Origin: Nocardioides sp. S5
GTDB lineage: Bacteria > Actinomycetota > Actinomycetes > Propionibacteriales > Nocardioidaceae
Direction: 5' to 3'
Length of the DNA stretch: 64,000 nucleotides
NCBI RefSeq assembly: GCF_017310035.1
Contig: NZ_CP022296.1
Span: 3,038,001-3,102,000 of the forward strand
Shown: one piece after another, positions 25,342 to 33,494 of the stretch
How positions within the stretch are numbered: the first letter of the stretch is position 1
How the letters are laid out: the number at the start of each line of letters is the position of its first letter
Notes under the pieces: model-generated
What the model was told of the DNA's origin: nothing
The model's input: only the letters and a program-made list of their open reading frames with translations
Database searches by the model: none
Position numbers and translations under genes: made by a program

Positions 25342-26469
25342 GTGAGCGGGGCTGTGACGGGCGAGGGATACCTCGACAGCGCGTCCGCCTCCCCGCTCCA
25401 CCCGGCCGCCCGAGACGTGCTGCTCGCCGCCCTCGACCAGGGGTACGCCGACCCCCGCCGGCTCCACCGCGCCGGGCGCTCTGCTCGCCTCCTGCTCGAC
25501 AACGCGCGCGAGGCCACCGCGGACGCCCTCGGCGTACGTCCCGACGAGGTGACCTTCACCCCCACCGGCACCCACGCGGTGCACCTGGGGCTGCTGGGGC
25601 TGGTGCGCGGCTCGCGACGCGGCGACGTCGTGGTCTACTCGGCCGTCGAGCACTCCGCCGTGCGGCACGCCGTCGCGTGGGGCGCCACGGGCGAGGAGGT
25701 GGGCGTCATGGGCGACGGCCGCGTCTACGACGGCGATCTCGTCCAGGGAGCAATCGCCCCCGGGACCGCGGTGGTCGCACTCCAGACGGCCAACCACGAG
25801 GTCGGCACGGTCCAGGACGTCGGAGACTTCGAGCTGCCCGACGACGTCCCGCTCTTCACCGACGCCTGCTCGTCGATGGGCCGGCTGCCGTTGCCCGACG
25901 GTTGGGCCGCAGCCGCAGGCTCCGCGCACAAGTGGGGCGGACCGGCAGGTGTCGGCGTCCTGCTGGTGCGCAAGCGCGCCCGCTGGCGCAACCCCTTCCC
26001 CGGCGACGACCGGGTCGACGAGCGCTCGACCGGGTTCGAGAACGTCCCGGCCGTGCTCGCCGCGGCCGCGGCCCTGCAGGCGGTGGTGGCCGAGCGCGAC
26101 GAGGTCAACGCCCGCCAGCACGCGCTCGTCGACGTCGTACGCCGTCGCGTGGCCGCTGAGGTGCCCGACGTCGAGGTGGTCGGCGACCCCGACCGGCGAC
26201 TCCCCCACCTGGTGACCTTCTCCTGCCTCTACGTCGACGGCGAGGCGCTGGTGACCGAGCTGGACCGGCTCGGCTTCGGCATCGCCAGCGGGTCGGCCTG
26301 CACCGCCTCGACCCTCACCCCCAGCCACGTCCTCGAGGCGATGGGGGTGCTGACGCACGGCAACGTGCGGCTCTCGCTCGGGCGCGACACGACGCGCGCC
26401 GACGTGGACGCCTTCTGCGACGCGCTCCCGGGCGTCGTGGCCGAGATCCGTGCGCGCGTGGGGCTCTGA
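25342..26469 (+). CDS. cysteine desulfurase-like PLP enzyme
   Basis: A 375-residue class V aminotransferase-fold protein of the NifS/IscS group, which moves sulfur from cysteine to a persulfide. The PLP lysine is in AGSAHKWGGPAG and the catalytic Cys in ASGSACTASTLTPSHVL. It has HEVGTVQ and a shortened N-terminus (GYLDSASASPLHPAARDVLL). The TusA gene begins one base after its stop, implying that it feeds a sulfur relay rather than general Fe-S assembly. GTG start with TAGGTT six bases upstream. Confidence 0.9.
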   Translation: MSGAVTGEGYLDSASASPLHPAARDVLLAALDQGYADPRRLHRAGRSARLLLDNAREATADALGVRPDEVTFTPTGTHAVHLGLLGLVRGSRRGDVVVYSAVEHSAVRHAVAWGATGEEVGVMGDGRVYDGDLVQGAIAPGTAVVALQTANHEVGTVQDVGDFELPDDVPLFTDACSSMGRLPLPDGWAAAAGSAHKWGGPAGVGVLLVRKRARWRNPFPGDDRVDERSTGFENVPAVLAAAAALQAVVAERDEVNARQHALVDVVRRRVAAEVPDVEVVGDPDRRLPHLVTFSCLYVDGEALVTELDRLGFGIASGSACTASTLTPSHVLEAMGVLTHGNVRLSLGRDTTRADVDAFCDALPGVVAEIRARVGL

Positions 26470-26470
26470 C

Positions 26471-26710
26471 GTGGCCCACACCGCCGACCTCGAGCTCGAC
26501 TGCCGCGAGATGCCGTGCCCGATGCCGGTGATCGAGCTCGCCCGCCACCTCGGCGACGTCGAGGTCGGCCAGCTGCTGGCCGTCGTCGCGCGCGACCCGG
26601 CGGCGGCCGTCGACGTGCCGGCGTGGTGCCGGATGAAGCAGCAGGACTACGTCGGTGCGGACACCGCCGACGACGGCGTCCCGCGCTACGTCGTACGCCG
26701 TCTCAGCTGA
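26471..26710 (+). CDS. TusA-family sulfur carrier protein
   Basis: A 79-residue protein with the TusA signature CREMPCPMPVIELARHL near the N-terminus; the Cys in PCPMP is the persulfide carrier. A second Cys (PAWCRMK) lies where some family members have one. TusA proteins pass sulfur from cysteine desulfurases to tRNA thiolation, molybdenum cofactor or thiosulfate pathways. The GTG start is one base after the desulfurase stop, so the two probably work as donor and acceptor. Confidence 0.88.
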   Translation: MAHTADLELDCREMPCPMPVIELARHLGDVEVGQLLAVVARDPAAAVDVPAWCRMKQQDYVGADTADDGVPRYVVRRLS

Positions 26711-26725
26711 CGCGCTGCGACGACC

Positions 26726-27712
26726 TCAGGGACGGATCGTCTCGAGGTGCGGCTCGAAGTCGGCGACGGCCTCGTCGCCGTAGGTCGCCGCGCAGCGGGC
26801 CAGGAAGGCGCTGCGGGAGATCTCGTACTCCTGGGTGCCGACCTGCTCGACGACGTAGACGGCGAGCAGGCAGCCGAGCTGGGCGGCGCGCTCGTGGCCC
26901 AGGCCCCAGCTGAGGGCGGCGAGGAAGCCGGCGCGGAAGGCGTCACCCACGCCGGTGGGCTCGACCTTCTCGATCTCGGGGACGGCCTGGACGACGACGG
27001 ACTCCTCGCCCTGGCGGTCGATGCGGACGCCGGCGGGGCCGAGGGTCACCACCCATGTGCCGACGCGCGAGAGGACCTCCTCGGCGCTCCAGCCGGTCTT
27101 CTGCGTGATGAGGCTGGCCTCGTACTCGTTGGAGAACAGGATCTCGGCGCCGTCGATCAGCGGCCGGATCAGGTCGCCGTCGCCGAAGGCGAGCTGCTGC
27201 GAGGGGTCGGCGAGGAAGCGGTAGCCGCGCTGGCGGCACTCCTCGGTGTGGCGCAGCATCCCCTGCGGGTCGTCGGGGCCGATGATCACGTAGTCGGGAT
27301 CGCCGACGCGGTCGACGATCGGCTTGAGCTCGATCTCGCGCGACTCGCTCATGGCGCCGGCGTAGAAGCTCGCGATCTGCGCGTGCGCGCTGTCGTTGGT
27401 GCACACGAAGCGCGCGGTGTGGCGCGTCTCGGACACGTGCACGGAGTCGCAGTCGACGTTGTGGCGCTGGAGCCAGGCGCGGTAGTCGGCGAAGTCCTCG
27501 CCGACCGCCCCGACCAGCACCGGGCGCAGGCCCAGGTTGCCGAGTCCGAAGCAGATGTTGGCGGCACAACCACCGCGGCGCACCTCCAGGTCCTCGACCA
27601 GGAAGGACACCGACAGCTTGTCGAGCTGGTCGACGACCAGGCTGTCGGAGAACCTGCCCGGGAAGGACATCAGGTGGTCGGTCGCGATGGATCCGGCAAC
27701 GAGGAGGGACAC
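26726..27712 (-). CDS. adoK: PfkB-family kinase, probable adenosine kinase
   Basis: A 328-residue ribokinase-fold enzyme. Substrate-binding motifs are RRGGCAANICFGLGNLG (about 44-60), and the catalytic loop is EPTGVGDAFRAGF with the base near D257. The PTGVGD form and the location near ctaC match the mycobacterial adenosine kinase, which phosphorylates adenosine for purine salvage; other carbohydrate substrates cannot be excluded. The GTG at 27712 (VSLLVAGSIATDH) is selected because GGAAGG lies upstream. It is divergent from the small 27777 gene. Confidence 0.85.
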   Translation of the reverse strand: MSLLVAGSIATDHLMSFPGRFSDSLVVDQLDKLSVSFLVEDLEVRRGGCAANICFGLGNLGLRPVLVGAVGEDFADYRAWLQRHNVDCDSVHVSETRHTARFVCTNDSAHAQIASFYAGAMSESREIELKPIVDRVGDPDYVIIGPDDPQGMLRHTEECRQRGYRFLADPSQQLAFGDGDLIRPLIDGAEILFSNEYEASLITQKTGWSAEEVLSRVGTWVVTLGPAGVRIDRQGEESVVVQAVPEIEKVEPTGVGDAFRAGFLAALSWGLGHERAAQLGCLLAVYVVEQVGTQEYEISRSAFLARCAATYGDEAVADFEPHLETIRP

Positions 27713-27763
27713 GACGCGGAAGACTACCTTCCGGTACACCTCGGGATACCACGCAGTAGCCAA

Positions 27764-27769
27764 TAGCGT
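27764..27769 (+). promoter_or_regulatory. TANNNT box, leaderless promoter
   Basis: TAGCGT ends seven bases before the ATG at 27777. Confidence 0.4.
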
Positions 27770-27776
27770 CGTGGCC

Positions 27777-28019
27777 ATGACGACGTCACCACACCCCGCG
27801 CACCTGGTCCACGCCGAGCTGGGGACCCCCGACGAGATGGCCGCCGACTGCCGGGCGGTCGGCCGCCACCTGCGCCTGGAGCGCGCCGCACGTGCGGCCG
27901 TCGCGGCGCCCCCCAGCATCCGCTACGAGGACTACCCCGCCGAGGTCGGCAAGCGCGAGATCCGGGTCTCCGACGCCGCCGCGCGCATCGCGAACGCGCT
28001 GCACCTGCACCTCGACTGA
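27777..28019 (+). CDS. small hypothetical protein
   Basis: An 80-residue soluble protein with no signal or membrane segment: an N-terminal His-containing stretch (MTTSPHPAHLVHAELGTPDE), a basic helix (CRAVGRHLRLERAARAA) and a conserved-looking VGKREIRVSDAAARIANALHLHLD end. I do not recognise the family. A strong terminator 13 bases after the stop serves it and the convergent erpA gene. The TANNNT box and in-phase ATG support it as a real gene. Confidence 0.6.
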   Translation: MTTSPHPAHLVHAELGTPDEMAADCRAVGRHLRLERAARAAVAAPPSIRYEDYPAEVGKREIRVSDAAARIANALHLHLD

Positions 28020-28032
28020 CCGGTCAGGAACG

Positions 28033-28068
28033 ACGAAGGGCCCCAGCCGATCGGCTGGGGCCCTTCGT
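28033..28068. terminator. bidirectional terminator between the 27777 gene and erpA
   Basis: A perfect 16-bp stem (ACGAAGGGCCCCAGCC / GGCTGGGGCCCTTCGT) with a four-base loop lies between two convergent stop codons. Confidence 0.88.
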
Positions 28069-28076
28069 GCGTCACA

Positions 28077-28436
28077 TCAGTGGAACGAGTCACCGCACGC
28101 GCACGAACCGGTCGCGTTGGGGTTGTCGATCGTGAAGCCCTGCTTCTCGATGGTGTCGACGAAGTCGATCTCGGCACCGTTGAGGTAGGGGACGCTCATC
28201 CGGTCGACGACGACGGTCACGCCGTCGAAGTCGGTGGTCACGTCGCCGTCGAGCGTGCGCTCGTCGAAGAAGAGCTGGTAGCGCAGGCCCGAGCAGCCAC
28301 CGGGCTGCACGGAGATGCGCAGGGCCAGGTCGTCGCGACCCTCCTGCTCGAGGAGGCTCTTGATCTTGCCGGCAGCGACGTCGGACAGGTTGATCTGGTC
28401 GGTGCGGCGCTCAGTGGTCTCGACCTGCTCGGTCAT
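28077..28436 (-). CDS. erpA: iron-sulfur cluster insertion protein, A-type carrier
   Basis: A 119-residue HesB/IscA-type carrier with the three conserved cysteines: one in QPGGCSGLRYQLFF (about 48) and two in ATGSCACGDSFH near the end. The body has the YLNGAEIDFVDTIEKQGFTIDNPNA motif of the family. It accepts Fe-S clusters and inserts them into client enzymes; nearby clients include NadA (4Fe-4S), QcrA and the molybdoenzyme. The ATG at 28436 begins the native protein. The gene shares a terminator with the convergent 27777 gene. Confidence 0.93.
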   Translation of the reverse strand: MTEQVETTERRTDQINLSDVAAGKIKSLLEQEGRDDLALRISVQPGGCSGLRYQLFFDERTLDGDVTTDFDGVTVVVDRMSVPYLNGAEIDFVDTIEKQGFTIDNPNATGSCACGDSFH

Positions 28437-28524
28437 CTCATCACTCCAGAAAGTATCGGGGTCTCGCTCGTTCCAATGGTCGCACACCCGGGGATATTCC
28501 CCGACCCCACGAGGCGACCGGGCC

Positions 28525-29607
28525 TCAACGCGACCAGGTCCGCGCCACGCGCTGCGCGAGGTCGGCCAGCGCCTCGGCCGGGGCGGCGTACGCCCGCTCC
28601 TCCCCCACCAGCTCGACCAGGGAGTACGCCGACTCGATCCCCAGCGCGCGCATCTCCCGCGAGCCGACCAGCACCTGACCGGCCAGCGCGATGCAGGGCC
28701 GCAGCGCCTCCGAGGCCACCCCGGCCACGCCGTAGGGCACCTTGCCGGCGCGGCTGGAGAAGTCGAAGGCCCCCTCGCCGGTGACCACGAGGTCGCAGCG
28801 TCCGGCCCGCTCGGCGAGCGAGACCGCCGCGGTGACCAGGTCGATGCCCGGCTCCCGGGAGGCGCCGAGGACCAGGAGGGCGTAGCCGATGCCACCGGCG
28901 GCCCCGGCGCCCTTGTCCAGGGACGTACGCCGGTCGGTGGCGGTGGCGAACGCCTCGAGCCAGCCGTCCACCTCGGCGATCCGCTCCTCGGCGATGCCCT
29001 TCTGCGGCCCGAAGGTCTTGGTGGCCCCGAAGAGCCCGGTGAGGGGGATGTCGACGTCGCTGGCGGCCACGAGGGTGACGCCGTCGAGGCGTGCGCGGGC
29101 CGCGGACAGGTCGACGCCGCCCGCGCCTGCCAGGGCCGCCGGCCCGGCGTCGAGCGCAACGTCCGCAGTGGCCCCGAGCGCCGCGAGCAACCCGGCTCCG
29201 CCGTCGTTGGTGCCCGTGCCGCCGAGCCCGACCACGACGGTCCGGGCACCGGCGTCCACCGCGGCCAGCAGCAGCTCCCCCACCCCGCGGCTGGTCGCCG
29301 TCTCCGGGTCGCCGTCGACCAGGTGCAGGCCGGCGGCCTGCGCGCTCTCGACGTACGCCGTGTCACCGACCCGCAGCACCACGGCCGGCACCGGCGCGCC
29401 GTTTGGCCCGCTGACGGTGACCGCCGACAGCTCCCCGCCCAGTGCGGCGTGGAGCACGTCGACGAAGCCCGGTCCCCCGTCCGCCATCGGCGCGAGGTCG
29501 AGCTCGTCGCCGGGCGCATGCCGGCGCCAGCCCTCGGCGATGGCGTCCGCGGCCTGCACCGCGGTGAGGGTGCCGGCGAACTTGTCCGGGGCGATGAGCA
29601 CGCGCAT
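28525..29607 (-). CDS. glycerate kinase (GarK/GlxK family)
   Basis: A 360-residue enzyme that phosphorylates glycerate, usually to 2-phosphoglycerate. Family motifs are APDKFAGTLTAVQAADAIAEGW at the start, LAPMADGGPGFVDVL, VGLGGTGTNDGGAGLLAALGA and VTGEGAFDFSSRAGKVPYGV. The ATG at 29607 is chosen over the upstream in-frame ATG because GGAGG lies just before it. It is a single gene, divergent from the SRPBCC gene; nothing nearby suggests which pathway supplies the glycerate. Confidence 0.9.
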   Translation of the reverse strand: MRVLIAPDKFAGTLTAVQAADAIAEGWRRHAPGDELDLAPMADGGPGFVDVLHAALGGELSAVTVSGPNGAPVPAVVLRVGDTAYVESAQAAGLHLVDGDPETATSRGVGELLLAAVDAGARTVVVGLGGTGTNDGGAGLLAALGATADVALDAGPAALAGAGGVDLSAARARLDGVTLVAASDVDIPLTGLFGATKTFGPQKGIAEERIAEVDGWLEAFATATDRRTSLDKGAGAAGGIGYALLVLGASREPGIDLVTAAVSLAERAGRCDLVVTGEGAFDFSSRAGKVPYGVAGVASEALRPCIALAGQVLVGSREMRALGIESAYSLVELVGEERAYAAPAEALADLAQRVARTWSR

Positions 29608-29645
29608 GGCGCCATCCTCCACCAGGGAACGGGCATGCTGTGCGC

Positions 29646-30077
29646 ATGCCCGACGACTCGCAGCTCGCCCCCATCGTCGCGGAGGTCATCGTGCCCGTGA
29701 CCCCGACCGAGGCCTTCGTCGGCTTCACCGCCCAGATGGGCGAGTGGTGGGACCCGGCAGTGACCCCCGAGCCGGCCACCTACAGCGGCATCGCGATCGA
29801 CCCCGACGGTCCCGTCGAGATGCTCCACGGCGACGAGCACTTCCCGTGGGGCCGGGTCATGGAGTGGGACCCGATCGGGCGCTACACCCAGGAGTTCTGG
29901 CTCGGTCATCCCGAGGACGAGGCGACCGTCCTCGACGTCCGCTTCACCGAGGCGGAGGGCGGCGCCACCCTCGTACGACTGGTGCACAGCGGCTGGCTGC
30001 CCGGCACCGAGGACCTCCGCGCCGGCTACGCCGACTGGCAGCGGCTCCTCGATCGCTACGCCGCGCACGTGTCGTGA
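29646..30077 (+). CDS. SRPBCC (AHSA1/START-like) domain protein
   Basis: A 143-residue single-domain protein with the Bet v 1/AHSA1 pattern: IVAEVIVPVTPTEAFVGFT at the start, GRVMEWDPIGRYTQEFWLG in the middle and LVRLVHSGW followed by a long C-terminal helix (GYADWQRLLDRYAAHV). The fold binds hydrophobic ligands or acts as a co-chaperone; the ligand is unknown. Its stop overlaps the start of the GNAT gene (GTGA), so the pair is co-translated. Confidence 0.82.
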   Translation: MPDDSQLAPIVAEVIVPVTPTEAFVGFTAQMGEWWDPAVTPEPATYSGIAIDPDGPVEMLHGDEHFPWGRVMEWDPIGRYTQEFWLGHPEDEATVLDVRFTEAEGGATLVRLVHSGWLPGTEDLRAGYADWQRLLDRYAAHVS

Positions 30078-30961
30078 GCGGGGCGCTCGTCCGACCGATG
30101 CGCGAGGACGACCTCGAGGCGTTCGGCGAGATCACCGCGACCAGCTACCACCAGGTCGACGTCCGCTCCTACCCGCGCTCGTGGCCCGACCCCGTACGCC
30201 GTCCTCCCGGGCGCACTAGCGCCTGGATCGACCGCACCCGGGCGGCCCTCGTGACCGACGCGGGCGGCTGCTGGGTGGCCGAGGTCGACGGCGAGGTGGT
30301 GGGCGGAGCCGTCTCGCGGGTGCGCGAGCTGATGTGGATCCTCGCCTCCTTCGCGGTCCGGCCCGACCAGCAGGGCCAGGGCATCGGCGCCCAGCTGATG
30401 GTCGCGGCGCTGCACCACGGCCGCGGGTGCCTGCGCGGCATGTTCGCCGCCAGCGCCGACCCCGGTGCCGTACGCCGCTACCGACTGGCCGGCTTCGACC
30501 TCCACCCGCAGATGCTCCTGCGCGGCAGCGTCGACCGGAGCGCGATCCCGGTCGTGGACCGCGTGCGGGAGGGCAACGCGGCCGACATCGACCTGCTCGA
30601 CTCCGTCGACCGGCAGACCCGTGGCGCCGCGCACCTGTCGGACCACGAGCTCCTGCTCGCCCAGTTCCGCCTCGTCGTCACCGACCACACCACGGGATCC
30701 GGCTACGCCTACGTCGACGACGACGGGGCGCCGACCCTGCTCGCGGCCACGAACCGGCGTACGGCGTCGGGGCTGATGTGGGAGGCGCTCGCCTCGTCAC
30801 GACCGGACGAGGAGGTCTCCGTGCAGCACATCACCGCGGCGAACCAATGGGCGCTCGACGTGGGACTCGCAGCACGAATGGCGATCCACCAGAACGGCTA
30901 CCTGTGCGTGCGGCGGATGAAGCCTCCGACGCCCTACCTGCACCACGGCAGCCTGCTCTGA
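30074..30961 (+). CDS. GNAT-family N-acetyltransferase with an extra C-terminal domain
   Basis: A 295-residue protein. The N-terminal GNAT domain (about 5-155) has the acetyl-CoA loop in FAVRPDQQGQGIGAQLM and the C-terminal RRYRLAGFDLHP strand. A second, more degenerate acetyltransferase-like half (about 160-290) carries QWALDVGLAARMAIHQNGYLC. Substrate unknown. The GTG start overlaps the SRPBCC stop. It converges on the GlgC-like gene with only 16 bases between stops. Confidence 0.82.
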   Translation: MSGALVRPMREDDLEAFGEITATSYHQVDVRSYPRSWPDPVRRPPGRTSAWIDRTRAALVTDAGGCWVAEVDGEVVGGAVSRVRELMWILASFAVRPDQQGQGIGAQLMVAALHHGRGCLRGMFAASADPGAVRRYRLAGFDLHPQMLLRGSVDRSAIPVVDRVREGNAADIDLLDSVDRQTRGAAHLSDHELLLAQFRLVVTDHTTGSGYAYVDDDGAPTLLAATNRRTASGLMWEALASSRPDEEVSVQHITAANQWALDVGLAARMAIHQNGYLCVRRMKPPTPYLHHGSLL

Positions 30962-30977
30962 GGCCGACGGCGACGTC

Positions 30978-32219
30978 CTACAGCTGCGAGCCCGGCTCGA
31001 GCCGCGCACCGGCAGCGACGTCTCCTGCGACGCGTGAGTCGCGCCCGACCAGGACCACGTCCTCGTCGCGCGCCAGCCGCGCCGACGGCTCGGCACCGAC
31101 CCGGGCGCGTGCCGCCACCTCGCCGCGCTCGTCCAGCACGGACGTACGCACCACGGCGCCGGCGCGGACCACGCAGTCCTCCATGAGCACGCTGTCGTGC
31201 ACCTCGGCGCCCTTCTCGACCACGACACCGGGGCCGAGCACGCTGCCGACGACGAGGCCGGAGACGTCGGCACCCGGCGAGAGCACCGAGTCGCGGCACT
31301 CCCCCGCTGCCCGCACCCGCGCGGCGGGGCGGTCGGGCCAGTGGGAGATCACGGGACGGCCCGGGTGGTCGAAGACGTCGACCCGGTCCTGCAGCAGGTC
31401 GCGGTGGGACTGGAGGTAGAGGCCGGGCTGCCCGACGTCGCGCCAGTAGCCGGTGAGGGGGACGGCGGCGACCTTGCCGCCCTCGACGAGGCGCGGGAGC
31501 AGGTGCTCGCCGAAGTCGCCGATCCCGCTGTCGCCGGCAGCCGTGTCCTGGGGGTCCTGCTCGGGGGCCAGCTCGCGACGCAGGTCCTGGAGGGTGTCGA
31601 GCAGCACCTCGGTGTCGTAGACGAAGATCTCGGTCGCCACCGTGCCGGCCGAGGGTCGCGACGGCTTGTGCTCCACACCGGTCACGGTGCCGTCGCGCCC
31701 GGCGAGCACGACGACGTTGTCGGAGGCGTCCTTCTTGGTCACCTCGCTGGTGAGCACCGTGGCCACTCGGCCCGAGGCGACGTGCTCGTCCACGACGGGA
31801 CCGAGGTCCATGTTGAAGACGTGGTCGGCACTGCAGACCACCAGGGTGCGCGCCCCGAAGGCCGCGATGTCGGCGGACACCCGCAGCAGCAGGTCACCGT
31901 TGCCGAAGGCGAAGCCGCTCTCGGTCGCGGGCCCCGTGCCGGTCTGCGGGATGATCCGGCGGAAGCCTCCCCTGTTGCGGTCCAACGACCACGGCCGACC
32001 ACCGGAGAGGTAGTCGTCGATCGAGGTGACCTGGTACTCCAGCGACACCCAGACGTCGGCGAGGTCGGCGTGCACCATCGCCGACATGGCGAAGTCGATG
32101 AGCCGGTGCACACCGCCGTACGGCAGGGCGGGCTTGGCGCGCTCCCGGGTCAGCACGTCCATGCGGGAGCCCTGCCCGCCCGCCTGGACCAGGGCCAGCA
32201 CCTCTCCGCGTCGTGGCAT
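30978..32219 (-). CDS. GlgC-like sugar nucleotidyltransferase
   Basis: A protein of about 413 residues of the ADP-glucose pyrophosphorylase family. The nucleotide-binding motif is ALVQAGGQGSRMDVLTRERAKPALPYGG (residues about 8-36), with VVCSADHVFNMDLG for the metal site and GYWRDVGQPGLYLQSHRDLL as in GlgC. The C-terminal part forms a left-handed beta-helix of short repeats (SVLSPGADVSGLVVGSVLG, VHDSVLMEDCVVRAGAVV). It probably makes ADP-glucose or another sugar nucleotide. No glgA or glgB is adjacent. The ATG at 32219 or 32231 could start it; neither has a ribosome binding site. Confidence 0.82.
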   Translation of the reverse strand: MPRRGEVLALVQAGGQGSRMDVLTRERAKPALPYGGVHRLIDFAMSAMVHADLADVWVSLEYQVTSIDDYLSGGRPWSLDRNRGGFRRIIPQTGTGPATESGFAFGNGDLLLRVSADIAAFGARTLVVCSADHVFNMDLGPVVDEHVASGRVATVLTSEVTKKDASDNVVVLAGRDGTVTGVEHKPSRPSAGTVATEIFVYDTEVLLDTLQDLRRELAPEQDPQDTAAGDSGIGDFGEHLLPRLVEGGKVAAVPLTGYWRDVGQPGLYLQSHRDLLQDRVDVFDHPGRPVISHWPDRPAARVRAAGECRDSVLSPGADVSGLVVGSVLGPGVVVEKGAEVHDSVLMEDCVVRAGAVVRTSVLDERGEVAARARVGAEPSARLARDEDVVLVGRDSRVAGDVAAGARLEPGSQL

Positions 32220-32297
32220 GGGGCGAAGCATGGCACGTGGACCGGTGCCGGACGTCCCTCCCTCCGGGTAGGACGTGGAGCTGTCCCCGACGCGGCC

Positions 32298-32303
32298 TAG
32301 GAT
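32298..32303 (+). promoter_or_regulatory. TANNNT box, leaderless promoter of nadA
   Basis: TAGGAT ends six bases before the ATG of nadA. Confidence 0.55.
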
Positions 32304-32309
32304 CGACCC

Positions 32310-33488
32310 ATGAGCCTCGTCGACCTGCCGCTCCTCCCGCTCGGCAAGGGCCGCGACCTCGACGCCGAGCGCGGCGTGGAGTGTCCCGGTGACCTCCCGG
32401 CAGCGTCCGACCCCGGCCTCGTGGAGCGCGCCCGCGCCGCCAAGGCGGCCCTCGGCGAGCGCGTGTTCGTCCTGGGCCACCACTACCAGCGCGACGAGGT
32501 CATCCAGTTCGCCGACGTCACCGGCGACTCCTTCAAGCTCGCTCGCGACGCCGCGGCGCGGCCCGCTGCCGAGTTCATCGTCTTCTGCGGCGTGCACTTC
32601 ATGGCCGAGTCGGCCGACATCCTCACCTCGTCGGCGCAGCAGGTCGTGCTGCCCGACCTCGCGGCCGGGTGCTCGATGGCCGACATGGCCCGCCTGCGCC
32701 AGGTCGAGGACGCGTGGGACGCGATGGCCGACGCCGGCATCCAGGACGTCGTCGTCCCGGTGACCTACATGAACTCCAGCGCCGACATCAAGGCCTTCTG
32801 CGGGCGCAACGGGGGCGTGGTCTGCACGTCGTCCAACGCCGACGTCGCGCTGGACTGGGCGTTCTCCCAGAAGGGCGACGGCGACGCCAAGGTGCTCTTC
32901 CTGCCCGACCAGCACCTCGGCCGCAACACCGCGGTCCTCCAGATGGGCATCGCCCTGGACGAGTGCGTGGTGTGGGACCCCCACCAACCGGGTGGCGGCC
33001 TGAGCGCCGACGAGCTCCGCGACGCCCGGATGATCCTGTGGAAGGGTCACTGCTCGGTGCACGGCCGCTTCTCCGCGGACGTCGTCGACGAGCTGCGCGC
33101 CCAGCACCCCGGGATCAACATCCTGGTCCACCCCGAGTGCACGCACGAGGTCGTGCTCAAGGCCGACCTCGTCGGGTCGACCGAGTTCATCATCAAGACC
33201 ATCGAGGCCGCCGAGCCCGGCACGGTGTGGGCGATCGGCACCGAGCTCAACCTGGTCAAGCGCCTGGCCGACGCGCACCCCGACAAGACGATCGTCTTCC
33301 TCGACCGCAACGTCTGCTACTGCTCGACGATGAACCGCATCGACCTGCCCCACCTGGTCTGGGCCCTGGAGAACCTCGTCGCCGGCACGGTCGTCAACCA
33401 GGTCACGGTCGACCCGGAGACCGAGGCGGACGCGCTCGTGGCGCTGCAGCGGATGCTCGACCTGCCCGGCAAGTCGCACCGCGACTGA
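32310..33488 (+). CDS. nadA: quinolinate synthase
   Basis: Condenses iminoaspartate with dihydroxyacetone phosphate to quinolinate for NAD synthesis, using an oxygen-sensitive 4Fe-4S cluster. The 392-residue protein has the conserved LGHHYQRDEVIQFAD substrate loop, CGVHFMAESADILT, and cluster Cys candidates in DLAAGCSMADMA, VHPECTHEV and RNVCYCSTMNR. nadB and nadC are not in the window. The ATG has a TANNNT box at the exact leaderless spacing. Confidence 0.95.
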   Translation: MSLVDLPLLPLGKGRDLDAERGVECPGDLPAASDPGLVERARAAKAALGERVFVLGHHYQRDEVIQFADVTGDSFKLARDAAARPAAEFIVFCGVHFMAESADILTSSAQQVVLPDLAAGCSMADMARLRQVEDAWDAMADAGIQDVVVPVTYMNSSADIKAFCGRNGGVVCTSSNADVALDWAFSQKGDGDAKVLFLPDQHLGRNTAVLQMGIALDECVVWDPHQPGGGLSADELRDARMILWKGHCSVHGRFSADVVDELRAQHPGINILVHPECTHEVVLKADLVGSTEFIIKTIEAAEPGTVWAIGTELNLVKRLADAHPDKTIVFLDRNVCYCSTMNRIDLPHLVWALENLVAGTVVNQVTVDPETEADALVALQRMLDLPGKSHRD

Positions 33489-33494
33489 GCCGAG

